From positions 1 to 64,000 of the forward strand of contig CALEMB010000103.1 of NCBI GenBank assembly GCA_937902805.1: a DNA stretch of 64,000 nt, written 5' to 3'. The notes beneath the pieces were generated by a model. That model was given only the letters and a program-made list of their open reading frames with translations. It had not been told where the DNA came from and did no database searches. The first letter of the stretch is position 1; the number at the start of each line of letters is the position of its first letter. Positions 44,901 to 51,849 of this stretch are shown one piece after another. A program made the position numbers and the translations under genes. This DNA is from an uncultured Bacteroidales bacterium (GTDB lineage: Bacteria; Bacteroidota; Bacteroidia; Bacteroidales; F082).

Positions 44901-45307
44901 GATCCCTGAGCTTGTCGAAGGGCCGAAGGGCCGACCCCTTTGCTAGAGTTTTCCATCTGATGGCTCAGCTGTATGGTATTCAGCAGCTTGTCCTTGATTT
45001 CGGGGAAAAACCTACCGATAAGTACCGAGGCCTGTTCCACCGACATCTTCTTACGGAAACGGATGAGGTTGACCAGAGGAATGAGGAAATGATACACCAA
45101 TACAAAGCCGCTGCCCACCAGCAAAAATAGGAACAACACAAAGCGACCCTTGGACGGGAACCATGAGAAATATTCCAATCCATTGATGAGCAAATAGAAG
45201 ACAATCCACAACACGGCACCCACCAACACGCCTTGTATCAGGCGGTTAAGGTAGTACTTCCGCGTGAAGCCCTCGATTTTCTCTATCAATTTATTAGGTG
45301 CAGACAT
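41921..45307 (-). CDS. Large DUF4175-type membrane protein with long coiled coils
   Basis: 1128 residues from ATG 45307; the frame extends upstream only into the tRNA region. Two membrane spans near 20-75 and one near 190-215 precede a beta-rich region (repeats like FNIHVTGGRIPDAFYVKSE, FEIQVENTWNNT). Residues ~560-1060 are Gln-, Glu-, Lys- and Met-rich coiled coils (MMEQIDKLLEEMPREQMQQMMQNIKQN, QMQQQMQQMEKSGQPMPNMSEEFA). Pattern matches the DUF4175 family found in alphaproteobacteria and Bacteroidota; function unknown, envelope location. A short insertion SALRQAQGSQGLG near 120 derives from a dispersed palindrome (44885-44940). YbeY is read right after it. Confidence 0.8.
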   Translation of the reverse strand: MSAPNKLIEKIEGFTRKYYLNRLIQGVLVGAVLWIVFYLLINGLEYFSWFPSKGRFVLFLFLLVGSGFVLVYHFLIPLVNLIRFRKKMSVEQASVLIGRFFPEIKDKLLNTIQLSHQMENSSKGVGPSALRQAQGSQGLGTSADNALLAATIEQRSARLSPIHFSDAVDLRGNLKWLGVFFGLLLLLILLMVFLPSFAVQPTQRIVNYEQSFEKPLPYQVEIDQDEIETTQGQEVKFNIHVTGGRIPDAFYVKSELGQQLMTKGSVNDFSYTFKNLYNDLTFNVVGGEYTSRPIHITVHPNPTLLSYRCGVRYPAYIHRSNETLEAKTRLIVPQGTNLTFNFITRDTEKVILTRDSLVTDLTAKDDVFEYQFVAGQSTKFEIQVENTWNNTLDPLPFSVDVLPDAYPDIRVESFDEELSTDVYFSGLVTDDYGFTRLTFNCKVKEPIEKNIVKTVPLDLKQTRSSFFYQFNMDSLGIMPGQDMEVYFEIWDNDGYHGPKSKRSETFTYYKPSEAALDSIADQSSEDIMDRLSEKSQEANKLQDEIEKMLQDLVQKKDLDWSDKEKMKDLMERQQQIQEEWNKLQEEQDKLSDFMKEHNLGNEDLIKKQEQINKLFNEVIPEELQKLMEQIDKLLEEMPREQMQQMMQNIKQNNQSLQDLLDRNLALLEQLKMEKDLTDLANKLDKLGEDLQNENADNQNQAEGENGDQNGDQKSAEEAKEKFDKMMNELDQLLEKNKDLQQPFNMEKDEEMEQDINQNLDDAMQNEQNGNQQQSQSQKQQAGKKMQKMAQNMMSMMQMGGMEQMAEDAHLMRILLENVVHASHEQEALMTDIASLRTDDPSLVQKIVQQKEIADNFNMVRDSLRNLAMRQPMVQNFIFDELHTIENQTENAMKYLNGLKLSQATRHQQTAMMSMNNLALMIAESLEEMEDSMESMGMGQSCPKPKPGQSGKSSKNMQQLQKQLGEQLKQMQQQMQQMEKSGQPMPNMSEEFARMAAEQETIRQGMQQMLKEMKENGQLGDDGLNEIIKDMEQLEEELVNKKINQQMIERSRRIESRMLESQKAQEKREQEEKRKSNEYKGSHFDRKIDEYLYEQSLKKNQEFLRTNPIEYAPYYKDKINDYYLKKNTH
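44885..44940. repeat. Dispersed palindromic repeat inside the DUF4175 gene
   Basis: Core CCCTGAGCTTGTCGAAGGG at 44904-44922, a sequence seen as a dispersed repeat in many bacteria, plus flanks AAGCCTTGAGAT and GCCGAAGGGCCGACCCC. Read in frame it produces LRQAQGSQGLG. Confidence 0.7.
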
Positions 45308-45315
45308 ATCAGGTG

Positions 45316-45323
45316 CAAAGATA
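45316..45323 (-). promoter_or_regulatory. −7 box for the DUF4175-ybeY unit
   Basis: Minus strand TATCTTTG ending 9 bases before the ATG at 45307. The expected start point is about at the ATG, so the message would have almost no leader. The box directly follows the T-run of the tRNA terminator. Confidence 0.55.
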
Positions 45324-45324
45324 C

Positions 45325-45358
45325 AAAAAAATGAGAACCCGCAGGTTCTCATTTTTTT
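45325..45358. terminator. Bidirectional-looking terminator after tRNA-Thr
   Basis: Stem ATGAGAACC (45331-45339) / GGTTCTCAT (45344-45352), loop CGCA, with six A on the left and seven T on the right, so a U-run exists in either direction. It terminates tRNA-Thr transcription on the minus strand. Confidence 0.85.
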
Positions 45359-45364
45359 GTCTAG

Positions 45365-45437
<73 letters not shown>

Positions 45438-45603
45438 TTCTCAATGCGGCTGCAAAAATACAACTTTTTGGGAAATGTTATACAAAAAATGAATAAAATT
45501 TCTTTGCTTACTCATGCCATATTGATTCATTATTTGATGCTTCTGTATAACAATGTCATAACTTAGAGGTATCAATGCCATACCCTATACAAGGTCTTGA
45601 TAA

Positions 45604-45680
45604 AGTCATAGTAAAGTCATAGTAAAGTCTCGGTTAAGTTTCGGTTGAGTCTCGGTTAAGTTTCGGTTGGGTCTCGGTCT
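45604..45680. repeat. Minisatellite with an 11-bp period (seven units)
   Basis: Units: AGTCATAGTAA twice, AGTCTCGGTTA, AGTTTCGGTTG, AGTCTCGGTTA, AGTTTCGGTTG and GGTCTCGGTCT. The first two share one sequence and the last five another, but the period and the initial AGT are the same. There are no spacers. Confidence 0.85.
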
Positions 45681-45905
45681 GCTTCTTCCATTTTACCCCA
45701 TACATTCCAACTCTCAACCCCTCCCCTACCCTATTGTAATCGGTATAGCATCAAGAAAAAAGTTTTATAAACTCATCGACATGCTTTTTTCTCTTTTCTC
45801 GCTCGCTGCAAAGATACAAATTTTCGCCCAATTTACCATGTTTTTTCGTTTTTTGTTTATATATATGTTGAAAAATCAACGATTTAAAAATTTTCTACCG
45901 AAAAA

Positions 45906-45959
45906 TACAACAAAAAAACTAAAAAATTAGTTGTATATGTAAAATATTCTCTATATTTG
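45906..45959 (+). promoter_or_regulatory. Promoter and putative BlaI-type operator of the BlaI/M56 pair
   Basis: −7 box TATATTTG at 45952-45959 with a TTG at 45931-45933, 18 bases apart. A palindrome ACTAA-AAAA-TTAGT spans 45918-45931, nested in TACAAC (45906-45911) ... GTTGTA (45930-45935). It overlaps the −33 region, as expected for an autorepressing BlaI-family protein encoded just downstream. Confidence 0.55.
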
Positions 45960-45989
45960 CAGCGTTATATCATCAAAAAGACCACAGCC

Positions 45990-46364
45990 ATGAAAGAATT
46001 GACTAAAGGAGAGGAACAAGTGATGCAAGTCATCTGGAGCATCGATCAGGGCTTTGCCAACGAGATTATGGCGGCCTTCCCCGAGCCCAAGCCGGCCTAC
46101 AACACCGTGCTGACCGTCATCAAGATATTGGAAAACAAAGGCTTCGTGAAACACGAGACCTTCTGCCGCGCCAACCGCTATTCTGCTGCCATTAGTAAAG
46201 AGGAGTATTCAAAGCATTTCCTCGGCAGCGTGGTGGAACGCTATTTCAACAATTCCTATTTAGACCTCGTTTCGGCCTTCGCCAAAAAGGAGAACTTCAG
46301 CGTTGAGGAACTGGAGGAAATGAGAAAAACCATCGACGAGGCCATCGCCTCAGAAAGGAGTTAA
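45990..46364 (+). CDS. BlaI/MecI/CopY-family transcriptional repressor
   Basis: 124 residues from ATG 45990 (the longer frame includes the −7 box). Winged-helix signature of the BlaI group: LTKGEEQVMQVIWSIDQGF at 3-21 and PKPAYNTVLTVIKILENKGFVKHE near 38-60, with the dimerisation tail FLGSVVERYFNNSYLDLVSAFA and an acidic end. BlaI-family repressors are cleaved by their partner M56 metalloprotease upon a cell-envelope signal. The partner gene is 3 bases downstream. The palindrome upstream fits autoregulation. No beta-lactamase gene is adjacent, so the regulon lies elsewhere. Confidence 0.92.
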   Translation: MKELTKGEEQVMQVIWSIDQGFANEIMAAFPEPKPAYNTVLTVIKILENKGFVKHETFCRANRYSAAISKEEYSKHFLGSVVERYFNNSYLDLVSAFAKKENFSVEELEEMRKTIDEAIASERS

Positions 46365-46367
46365 GCC

Positions 46368-48371
46368 ATGAACGCACAAGAATTAATCATCGGTCACGTG
46401 CTGCCCATCGCAGCCACCGTCGCGGTGCTTTGGTTGGTGTATCGCCTATTGTTCCGCAATAGCAACCGCCTGAAATTCAACCGTTTCTTCCTGCTGACGA
46501 GCATGCTGTTGGCTTTGGCCATGCCCTTGCTTGGCCTGCTTTCAGGGATGGAAGTGCCGCAGATGGCGACCTTGAAACAAAACATGTTCAACGGCATGAT
46601 GTTGAGCGAAGTCGTCGTGACGCCCGACGGTCAGCCCGTCTTGCCCGAAGTGACGGTGACCACCAATACTACGCCTTCACGTTTCAGCCTATGGCAAGTC
46701 TTTGTCGGTATTTATTTAATAGGTGTCGGCGTGATGACGCTGCTGTTTCTCATCAAGTTGGGAAGACTCGTGGTGCTCATCATCCGTTCGCCCAAACGTA
46801 AGATGAGTAGCTGCACGGCAGTGTTTACTGGTCGTGAACAAGGCTCGTTTTCCTTTTTCCGTTATGCCTTTTTCCCCAACGAAAATGTGGACCCCGACAT
46901 TATGAGGCACGAGATGAGCCACATCACCCACCACCATTCGTGGGATATCCTCTTCGCCGAGGTGATGATGATACTGCAGTGGTTTAACCCTTTCATCTAT
47001 CTGTATAAGAAGGAGTTGCAGAGCCTTCATGAATATCAGGCCGACCGCGACGTGGTGGCCACCGGCGTTGACAAAAAGAACTACATGATGCTGATTCTGC
47101 AGCAGTGCACGGCTGTCGATTTCAGCGGAATGAGCAATAACTTCAGTTTAATCCTTACCAAAAAACGAATCAAGATGATTACAAGAAACGAAAAGGCCAA
47201 GGGCCTCTGGTGGAGGCTCTTGGCAACATTGCCGGTGTTGGCCGTCCTGATGATTGCCAACACGAAAGTGACGGCACAAGAACAACAACCCGAGAAAAAA
47301 CAGATTAATGTCGAAATCGGGCAATTCGAAATTTTTGACGACAATGGCTTCCCGATGGATTTGACGGATACCATCATCTATAACGAAGACGGTTCATACG
47401 TCCATTTTAAGACTACCGAAGCCCCCGACCCGATGACAGGCGAGATGCGCAGCAAAATCACAGCCACTTCCTGTAATGCCGATGGAACGCCCAACGAAAA
47501 CATCAAATTCACTATCAACGCGATAGAGAAACACGGTGATACGACGATGTACACCGTCGAGCCGTTCACTCTCGATGCTGACAATTTCAGACTCAGCATC
47601 CAAACCACGGAAGACAATCCTGTTCAGATTATAAGGAATAACAACGACAGCATCTATCAAATCGTTGAAGAGATGCCTCAATTCCCAGGTGGAGAAAAGG
47701 CCATGATGGAATACGTCGCCAAAAATGTCAAATATCCTCAGGAGGCAAAAGACAAGGAAATCCAAGGTAGGGTGTTTGTGGGTTTTGTCGTTGAAAAAGA
47801 CGGCAGCGTTTCCACTGTGAAAGTCTTGCGGGGCATCGGCGGTGGCTGCGATGAAGAGGCTGTTCGTGTTGTCAGTTCTATGCCGAAATGGAAGCCTGGT
47901 ATTAAAGATGGCAAGCCTGTCCGTGTTAGCTACATGATGCCGCTTAATTTTAAGTTAACGGAGGGCCAACCTGCAAAGCCTTCAAAAAAAGCTGACGCAA
48001 ACAAACCGGATATGAAACCTGATAAAGACGGTGTCTATCAAATCGCAGAGGAAATGCCACGATTCCCCGGCGACGACAAAGCCTTGATGGTATATCTCCA
48101 GAAGAATCTGATCATGCCTGAGAAATACAAAGGCAACACTGATGAAAACCCAAGTTTGGCCGAATACCGTACGTTTGTCAAGTTTGTGGTCAACGAAGAC
48201 GGCTCGATTTCTGACATTCAGTTGCTCAGGAAGTCAGCCGAGTTCAAGGACCTGGACGAAGAGGCTATCCAAGTGGTGAAGTCCATGCCGAACTGGGAAC
48301 CTGGCAAGATAGAAGGCAAACCCGTGAAGGTTTATTTTAACCTTCCCATTGTATTCAAATTCAGGAAATAA
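46368..48371 (+). CDS. M56-family sensor metallopeptidase (BlaR1/MecR1-like) with two TonB-type C-terminal domains
   Basis: 667 residues. The N-terminal ~270 residues are the M56 peptidase with membrane spans near 10-30, 40-60, 100-125 and a final one near 285-300. Zinc motif HEMSHITHHHSWD near 185 contains HExxH. After the last span come two TonB C-terminal domains: residues ~445-540 (YPQEAKDKEIQGRVFVGFVVEKDGSV, EEAVRVVSSMPKWKPG) and ~575-667 (EYRTFVKFVVNEDGSIS, EEAIQVVKSMPNWEPG). In BlaR1 the sensor is a penicillin-binding domain; here TonB-like modules take its place, a Bacteroidota variant. It should release its repressor BlaI (3 bases upstream) by proteolysis after a signal. Confidence 0.9.
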   Translation: MNAQELIIGHVLPIAATVAVLWLVYRLLFRNSNRLKFNRFFLLTSMLLALAMPLLGLLSGMEVPQMATLKQNMFNGMMLSEVVVTPDGQPVLPEVTVTTNTTPSRFSLWQVFVGIYLIGVGVMTLLFLIKLGRLVVLIIRSPKRKMSSCTAVFTGREQGSFSFFRYAFFPNENVDPDIMRHEMSHITHHHSWDILFAEVMMILQWFNPFIYLYKKELQSLHEYQADRDVVATGVDKKNYMMLILQQCTAVDFSGMSNNFSLILTKKRIKMITRNEKAKGLWWRLLATLPVLAVLMIANTKVTAQEQQPEKKQINVEIGQFEIFDDNGFPMDLTDTIIYNEDGSYVHFKTTEAPDPMTGEMRSKITATSCNADGTPNENIKFTINAIEKHGDTTMYTVEPFTLDADNFRLSIQTTEDNPVQIIRNNNDSIYQIVEEMPQFPGGEKAMMEYVAKNVKYPQEAKDKEIQGRVFVGFVVEKDGSVSTVKVLRGIGGGCDEEAVRVVSSMPKWKPGIKDGKPVRVSYMMPLNFKLTEGQPAKPSKKADANKPDMKPDKDGVYQIAEEMPRFPGDDKALMVYLQKNLIMPEKYKGNTDENPSLAEYRTFVKFVVNEDGSISDIQLLRKSAEFKDLDEEAIQVVKSMPNWEPGKIEGKPVKVYFNLPIVFKFRK

Positions 48372-48389
48372 TCCGATTCATAGGGCTAT

Positions 48390-48414
48390 AGGGCTGCCGT
48401 ATCACGGCAGCCCT
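48390..48414 (+). terminator. Strong hairpin after the M56 gene
   Basis: AGGGCTGCCGT (48390-48400) and ACGGCAGCCCT (48404-48414) form an 11-bp GC-rich stem with a 3-base loop, 20 bases after the stop at 48371. No clear T-run follows, so it may work as an RNA 3'-end or a weak terminator. Nothing else recognised to 48592. Confidence 0.55.
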
Positions 48415-48592
48415 AATCTATTAATAGCGAACAAACTGACTTGTGGTTGAGTCAAGTTGGTTCTAGTTTTGGTGTAGCTTCATTATCAATGCATTACAGT
48501 CTATTGGTTTTACTCCCCTTTTGCTCCCCTATTGTCCCCCTTTTGGGCAACTCCAAGGTAACTACGACACACCTCATAGATAACAAGAAGGA

Positions 48593-49234
48593 TCAATTAA
48601 GGATCAACTGTTCCCACCGAATCTTTGGGACGAACTGCACGCCGTCGTTGTCGCGATAATACGCTAGTTTGTCGCCAGCATCGACGGCCTGCAGTTTAAT
48701 GGTCTCATTGCCTTTGCCGATGGCCAAAATCAACAGCGGCTCGTAGGGCAACTGAAACGCTTCTGTAATCTTTGCCTTGTTGAAAGCTCCAATCATAATC
48801 CCGTTGAGACCCATCTCGGTGGCTTTCAGCAACATGCTTTGCGCAGCAATGCCCAGGTCGATGTCGACAAACTTGTTTTCAGGAATCGTGCTGCAAATGA
48901 TAATAAAGGCTTCGGGCTCGGTACCAGGGTAGGGGAGGTGCAGTTCAGGTAACAACCCACCGAGTTTCATGTTTTGCACGATGATATCAGCACCCGTTTC
49001 CTTGGTCACTAACTTGAAGCGAAGCACCTGTTGGTTTTTTGCAGAGGCGATTTTGGTGTTCACCGCCACAATGCGCTCCAACATCTCGCGCTTTACCACA
49101 TAGTCCTTCTGGTAGCCTCGATAACTACGGTTTTTCTCAAACAGCATGTCAATTGAGGTGTGCTTTACCACGGTCTTCTTGGCACCTTTGCCAAAGACTT
49201 CCTCATAGCGTTTTTCCAAATATCCGTCGGCCAT
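48593..49234 (-). CDS. Nitroreductase-family protein
   Basis: 213 residues. Family features: SIDMLFEKNRSYRGYQKDYVVKREMLERIVAVNTKIASAKNQQVLRFKLV, with the Arg-Ser/Arg phosphate-binding area near 35-40 and the conserved SAKNQQ. The centre LGIAAQSMLLKATEMGLNGIMIGAF is the usual FMN-binding/helix pair. Ends with GVQFVPKIRWEQLIL. FMN-dependent NAD(P)H reductase, substrate unknown. Faces the M56 gene (convergent). The gene is 11 bases downstream of the LolA-like gene on the same strand and probably cotranscribed with it. Confidence 0.85.
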   Translation of the reverse strand: MADGYLEKRYEEVFGKGAKKTVVKHTSIDMLFEKNRSYRGYQKDYVVKREMLERIVAVNTKIASAKNQQVLRFKLVTKETGADIIVQNMKLGGLLPELHLPYPGTEPEAFIIICSTIPENKFVDIDLGIAAQSMLLKATEMGLNGIMIGAFNKAKITEAFQLPYEPLLILAIGKGNETIKLQAVDAGDKLAYYRDNDGVQFVPKIRWEQLILN

Positions 49235-49245
49235 TTGTTGTTGAA

Positions 49246-49881
49246 TTAGCGTTCGTCGATGATTTTGGCATTTGGGAAATCGGCGGGATTAAAGGTGACC
49301 TGCTTGTCCGTCACGCCAATCTTGAAGTTCTCCATCGAGATGCCGATGCCATGTGCCTTGGTCTTCAGGTAGATGCAGGAATAGTCGGCTTTTGAAACAG
49401 CTATATTCATCCGCTTTGGGTCGTCCTTGTCTTTGTTCGACTTGTTTTTCTTGCACAAGATGTACCACACCTTATCGTCGGTCTTTTTCTCAAAAGAGAG
49501 GTCGTAACCTTTTGTGGCACCTTTGGCGAGATCCACATTGCCTGAGTTTTCCTTGCTTTCTTTTGGCTTGGCGTTGGTAATTTTCACCTCGTTGGTTTCG
49601 GGGTCATAATCCCAATCGGTCACGCCGTCGCTCCAACTGATGTTTTTCTTGCCATCGTTGTACAGTTCTATCTTCAGTTTGTCGCCCAGGGCATAATTGG
49701 TGGATCGGAACTCGCCGATGATGGGAATGGGCATGATGAAATCGAAGGACATACCGAGGGAATCGCCTTTGCTGAGCTTTGCGCTCATGCGTTCGACGAC
49801 TTCTTCAGGGGTTTGTGCTAAGAGGTTTGCAGGGGCTATCATCGCCACGACAAAGCAGATAATCAATGCTATACGTTTCAT
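49246..49881 (-). CDS. LolA-like outer-membrane lipoprotein carrier protein
   Basis: 211 residues from ATG 49881, where a signal peptide (MKRIALIICFVVAMIAPANLLAQ region) begins; the longer frame just reads upstream DNA. After cleavage it has the LolA fold pattern: VVERMSAKLSKGDSLGMSFDFIMP, DKLKIELYNDG and ISWSDGVTDWDYDPETNEVKI, then DDPKRMNIAVSKADYSCIYLKTKAHGIGI. It lacks the extended C-terminus of proteobacterial LolA. LolA ferries lipoproteins across the periplasm; Bacteroidota paralogues are often of unknown specificity. A −7 box lies 42 bases upstream. Confidence 0.75.
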   Translation of the reverse strand: MKRIALIICFVVAMIAPANLLAQTPEEVVERMSAKLSKGDSLGMSFDFIMPIPIIGEFRSTNYALGDKLKIELYNDGKKNISWSDGVTDWDYDPETNEVKITNAKPKESKENSGNVDLAKGATKGYDLSFEKKTDDKVWYILCKKNKSNKDKDDPKRMNIAVSKADYSCIYLKTKAHGIGISMENFKIGVTDKQVTFNPADFPNAKIIDER

Positions 49882-49923
49882 TTGTTGTTGGGTCGCACGG
49901 GTTTGGTTGGCGGTGCGACGTGG

Positions 49924-49931
49924 CAAAAATA
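49924..49931 (-). promoter_or_regulatory. −7 box of the LolA-like/nitroreductase unit
   Basis: Minus strand TATTTTTG, 42 bases upstream of the start at 49881. It is divergent from the symporter promoter 75 bases away. Confidence 0.5.
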
Positions 49932-49999
49932 GAAAAAATCGAAGATTTCAACATTTTAAGTGAAAAGAATTTCAAAATATTGAGCTATGGCTTTTTTTG

Positions 50000-50007
50000 T
50001 ATCTTTG
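50000..50007 (+). promoter_or_regulatory. −7 box of the symporter-peroxidase-dehydrogenase unit
   Basis: TATCTTTG, 18 bases before the ATG at 50026. It lies inside the longer open frame beginning at 49987, which argues that the true start is downstream. Confidence 0.6.
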
Positions 50008-50025
50008 CAGCACAACGAAGCACCG

Positions 50026-51273
50026 ATGAAATTAAATGCAATGAAAAATCTAAAGCTGAAAAAGCCATCCTTGACTGTTCAAATTGGCATCGCATTGGTA
50101 TTGGCAGTGCTGGCTGGTATATTGCTGAGAAACCAAGCCGACTTTGTCAACCAATATATCAAGCCCTTCGGCATCATTTTCTTGAACCTGCTGAAGTTCA
50201 TCGTGGTGCCGCTGGTACTTTTTTCCATCATGGCGGGTATCTTGTCGATGAATGATGTCTCAAAGGTCGGCAAATTGGGACTTCGTGTCCTGCTTTATTT
50301 CATAGTGACGACCCTCTTCGCAGTGACGTTGGGACTGGTTGTGCCTTCCTTGTTGAGAGGTATCTTGCCAGTCATTCATATCAACACGGAAATGACGGCA
50401 GAAACCATCGAAACGCATCATTTCTCAGTGATGGATCAGATAGTGAACATGTTTCCGAGCAACATCCTTGAGCCGGTGGGCTCAATGGAGATGATGCAAG
50501 TCATCGTGATAGCCTTGTTTTTCGGCATCGCTATGGTGCATGTGGGGGAGAAGGGAGAGATGGCTCGAAAAGTGACGTTGAGCTTCAGCGATGTAGTGTG
50601 CAAAATCCTGGAATACATCATGGCGCTGGCACCCATCGGCGTGTTCTGCATGCTGGTTCCCGTGGTGGTCGACAACGGACCTGTGGTGTTGGGTTCGTAT
50701 GCCGCCCTGTTGGCCTTAGCTTACTTTTGTTTCTTTGTCCACGCAGGGGTGGTCTATTCCTCGGCAGTGGGTCTGCTGGGAGGCCTCTCGCCGCTGAAGT
50801 TTTTCAAGGGAATGCAGCCAGCCATGCTGTTTGCTTTCTCCAGCGATTCGTCGGTGGCCACGTTACCATATACGATGCAATGTACAGAGAAATTAGGCGT
50901 TAATAAAGACATAGGCAGCTTTGTGCTGTCGTTGGGTGCGACCATCAACATGGACGGTGTAGCCATCTATTTGGGCGTAGCTTCGGTGTTTATGGCCAAT
51001 TGCTGTGGCATCGATCTTTCCATGAGTCAATATTTGGCCATTGCCTTTGCCTCGACGGTGGCTTCCATCGGTACCCCTGGCATCCCTGGGGGCAGTTTGG
51101 CCCTGATGGCGATGGTGTTCGCTTCGGCAGGCATCCCCGTCGAGTGTGTTGCCGTGGCTGCGGGCATAGACCGCATCATAGATATGGGTCGCACCGTCAT
51201 GTCGGTCACTGGTGACGCTTCCTGTGCTGTTGTGATGCAAAAACATATCTCTTTGTCTGAAACGGTAAATTAA
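50026..51273 (+). CDS. Dicarboxylate/amino acid:cation symporter (DAACS family)
   Basis: 415 residues from ATG 50026 (a second ATG at 50041 is possible). Eight-helix layout of the glutamate/aspartate transporter family, with hairpin HP1 near SSDSSVATLPYTMQ (residue ~275) and the TM7 cation site TINMDGVAIYLGVASVF near 310, then the HP2 region ASIGTPGIPGGSLALMAMVF near 345 and DRIIDMGRTVMSVTGDASCAVV near 380 with the substrate Asp. These are the specific family signatures. It should take up glutamate, aspartate or C4-dicarboxylates with Na+ or H+. Start of a co-directional run with the peroxidase (14 bases away) and dehydrogenase. Confidence 0.93.
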   Translation: MKLNAMKNLKLKKPSLTVQIGIALVLAVLAGILLRNQADFVNQYIKPFGIIFLNLLKFIVVPLVLFSIMAGILSMNDVSKVGKLGLRVLLYFIVTTLFAVTLGLVVPSLLRGILPVIHINTEMTAETIETHHFSVMDQIVNMFPSNILEPVGSMEMMQVIVIALFFGIAMVHVGEKGEMARKVTLSFSDVVCKILEYIMALAPIGVFCMLVPVVVDNGPVVLGSYAALLALAYFCFFVHAGVVYSSAVGLLGGLSPLKFFKGMQPAMLFAFSSDSSVATLPYTMQCTEKLGVNKDIGSFVLSLGATINMDGVAIYLGVASVFMANCCGIDLSMSQYLAIAFASTVASIGTPGIPGGSLALMAMVFASAGIPVECVAVAAGIDRIIDMGRTVMSVTGDASCAVVMQKHISLSETVN

Positions 51274-51287
51274 AACTACATACTACT

Positions 51288-51833
51288 ATGGAAACAATTT
51301 ATGATTACAAAGCCCAGAACAACAAGGGCGCAGAAGTGGACATGGCCCAGTATCGCGGTCAAGTCCTGATGATTGTCAACACCGCTTCGAAGTGCGGTTT
51401 CACTCCCCAATACGATGGCTTGGAAGCCCTCTACCAGAAGTACAAGGACCAAGGTCTGGTCATTATTGGCTTCCCTTGCGACCAATTCGCCCACCAAGAG
51501 CCCGGCAGTGACGAGGAAATCGCCGAATTCTGCCGTCTCAACCACGGCGTGACCTTCCCGTTGATGAAGAAAATCGACGTGAACGGCAAAGACGCGCACC
51601 CCATCTACGAATACCTGAAGTCACAAGCCCCGACCGAGGAATACAAAGGCTTGAAAGCCAAGGCTTCACATACACTGTTCAAATCCATCAGCAAGAGCGT
51701 GGAGAAGGAGGGAGACATCATGTGGAACTTCACCAAATTCCTCATCTCGCGCGACGGTGCCACGGTGAAGCGTTTCCCGCCCACCACAACACCTGAAGAG
51801 ATGGAGGCCGACATTGAACAGATGCTGAAATAA
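51288..51833 (+). CDS. Glutathione peroxidase-family thiol peroxidase
   Basis: 181 residues. The active-site block MIVNTASKCGFTPQY near 28-42 has Cys where selenoenzymes have Sec, GFPCDQFAHQEP near 60-72 and WNFTKFLI near 145, all catalytic-tetrad regions. A typical bacterial Gpx is 160-180 residues. Members reduce peroxides, usually with thioredoxin as donor in bacteria. Read together with the DAACS symporter upstream and dehydrogenase downstream. A detoxification role against peroxide is inferred from family. Cytoplasmic; no signal peptide. Confidence 0.93.
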   Translation: METIYDYKAQNNKGAEVDMAQYRGQVLMIVNTASKCGFTPQYDGLEALYQKYKDQGLVIIGFPCDQFAHQEPGSDEEIAEFCRLNHGVTFPLMKKIDVNGKDAHPIYEYLKSQAPTEEYKGLKAKASHTLFKSISKSVEKEGDIMWNFTKFLISRDGATVKRFPPTTTPEEMEADIEQMLK

Positions 51834-51849
51834 GAAAAACGGATGCAAA

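Larger units (their letters stand above)
45438..45989. other. Gene-free stretch of 550 bases before the BlaI-like gene
   Basis: No convincing gene; the small frame from 45667 overlaps repeat sequence and lacks protein-like features. It contains an 11-bp-period tandem repeat (45604-45680), a long AT-rich tract (45780-45930) and the promoter/operator of the BlaI pair. Confidence 0.6.

Noticed and set aside
45604..45680. Repeat array considered as CRISPR
   Set aside because: Units are contiguous 11-mers with no spacers, and no cas genes are in the window.
45667..45930. Frame of 87 codons before the BlaI gene
   Set aside because: It starts in the minisatellite, crosses an AT-rich tract, and has no conserved features or start signal.
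48390..48414. Hairpin after the M56 gene taken as a firm rho-independent terminator
   Set aside because: The stem is strong but no T-run follows, so only a tentative terminator is listed.
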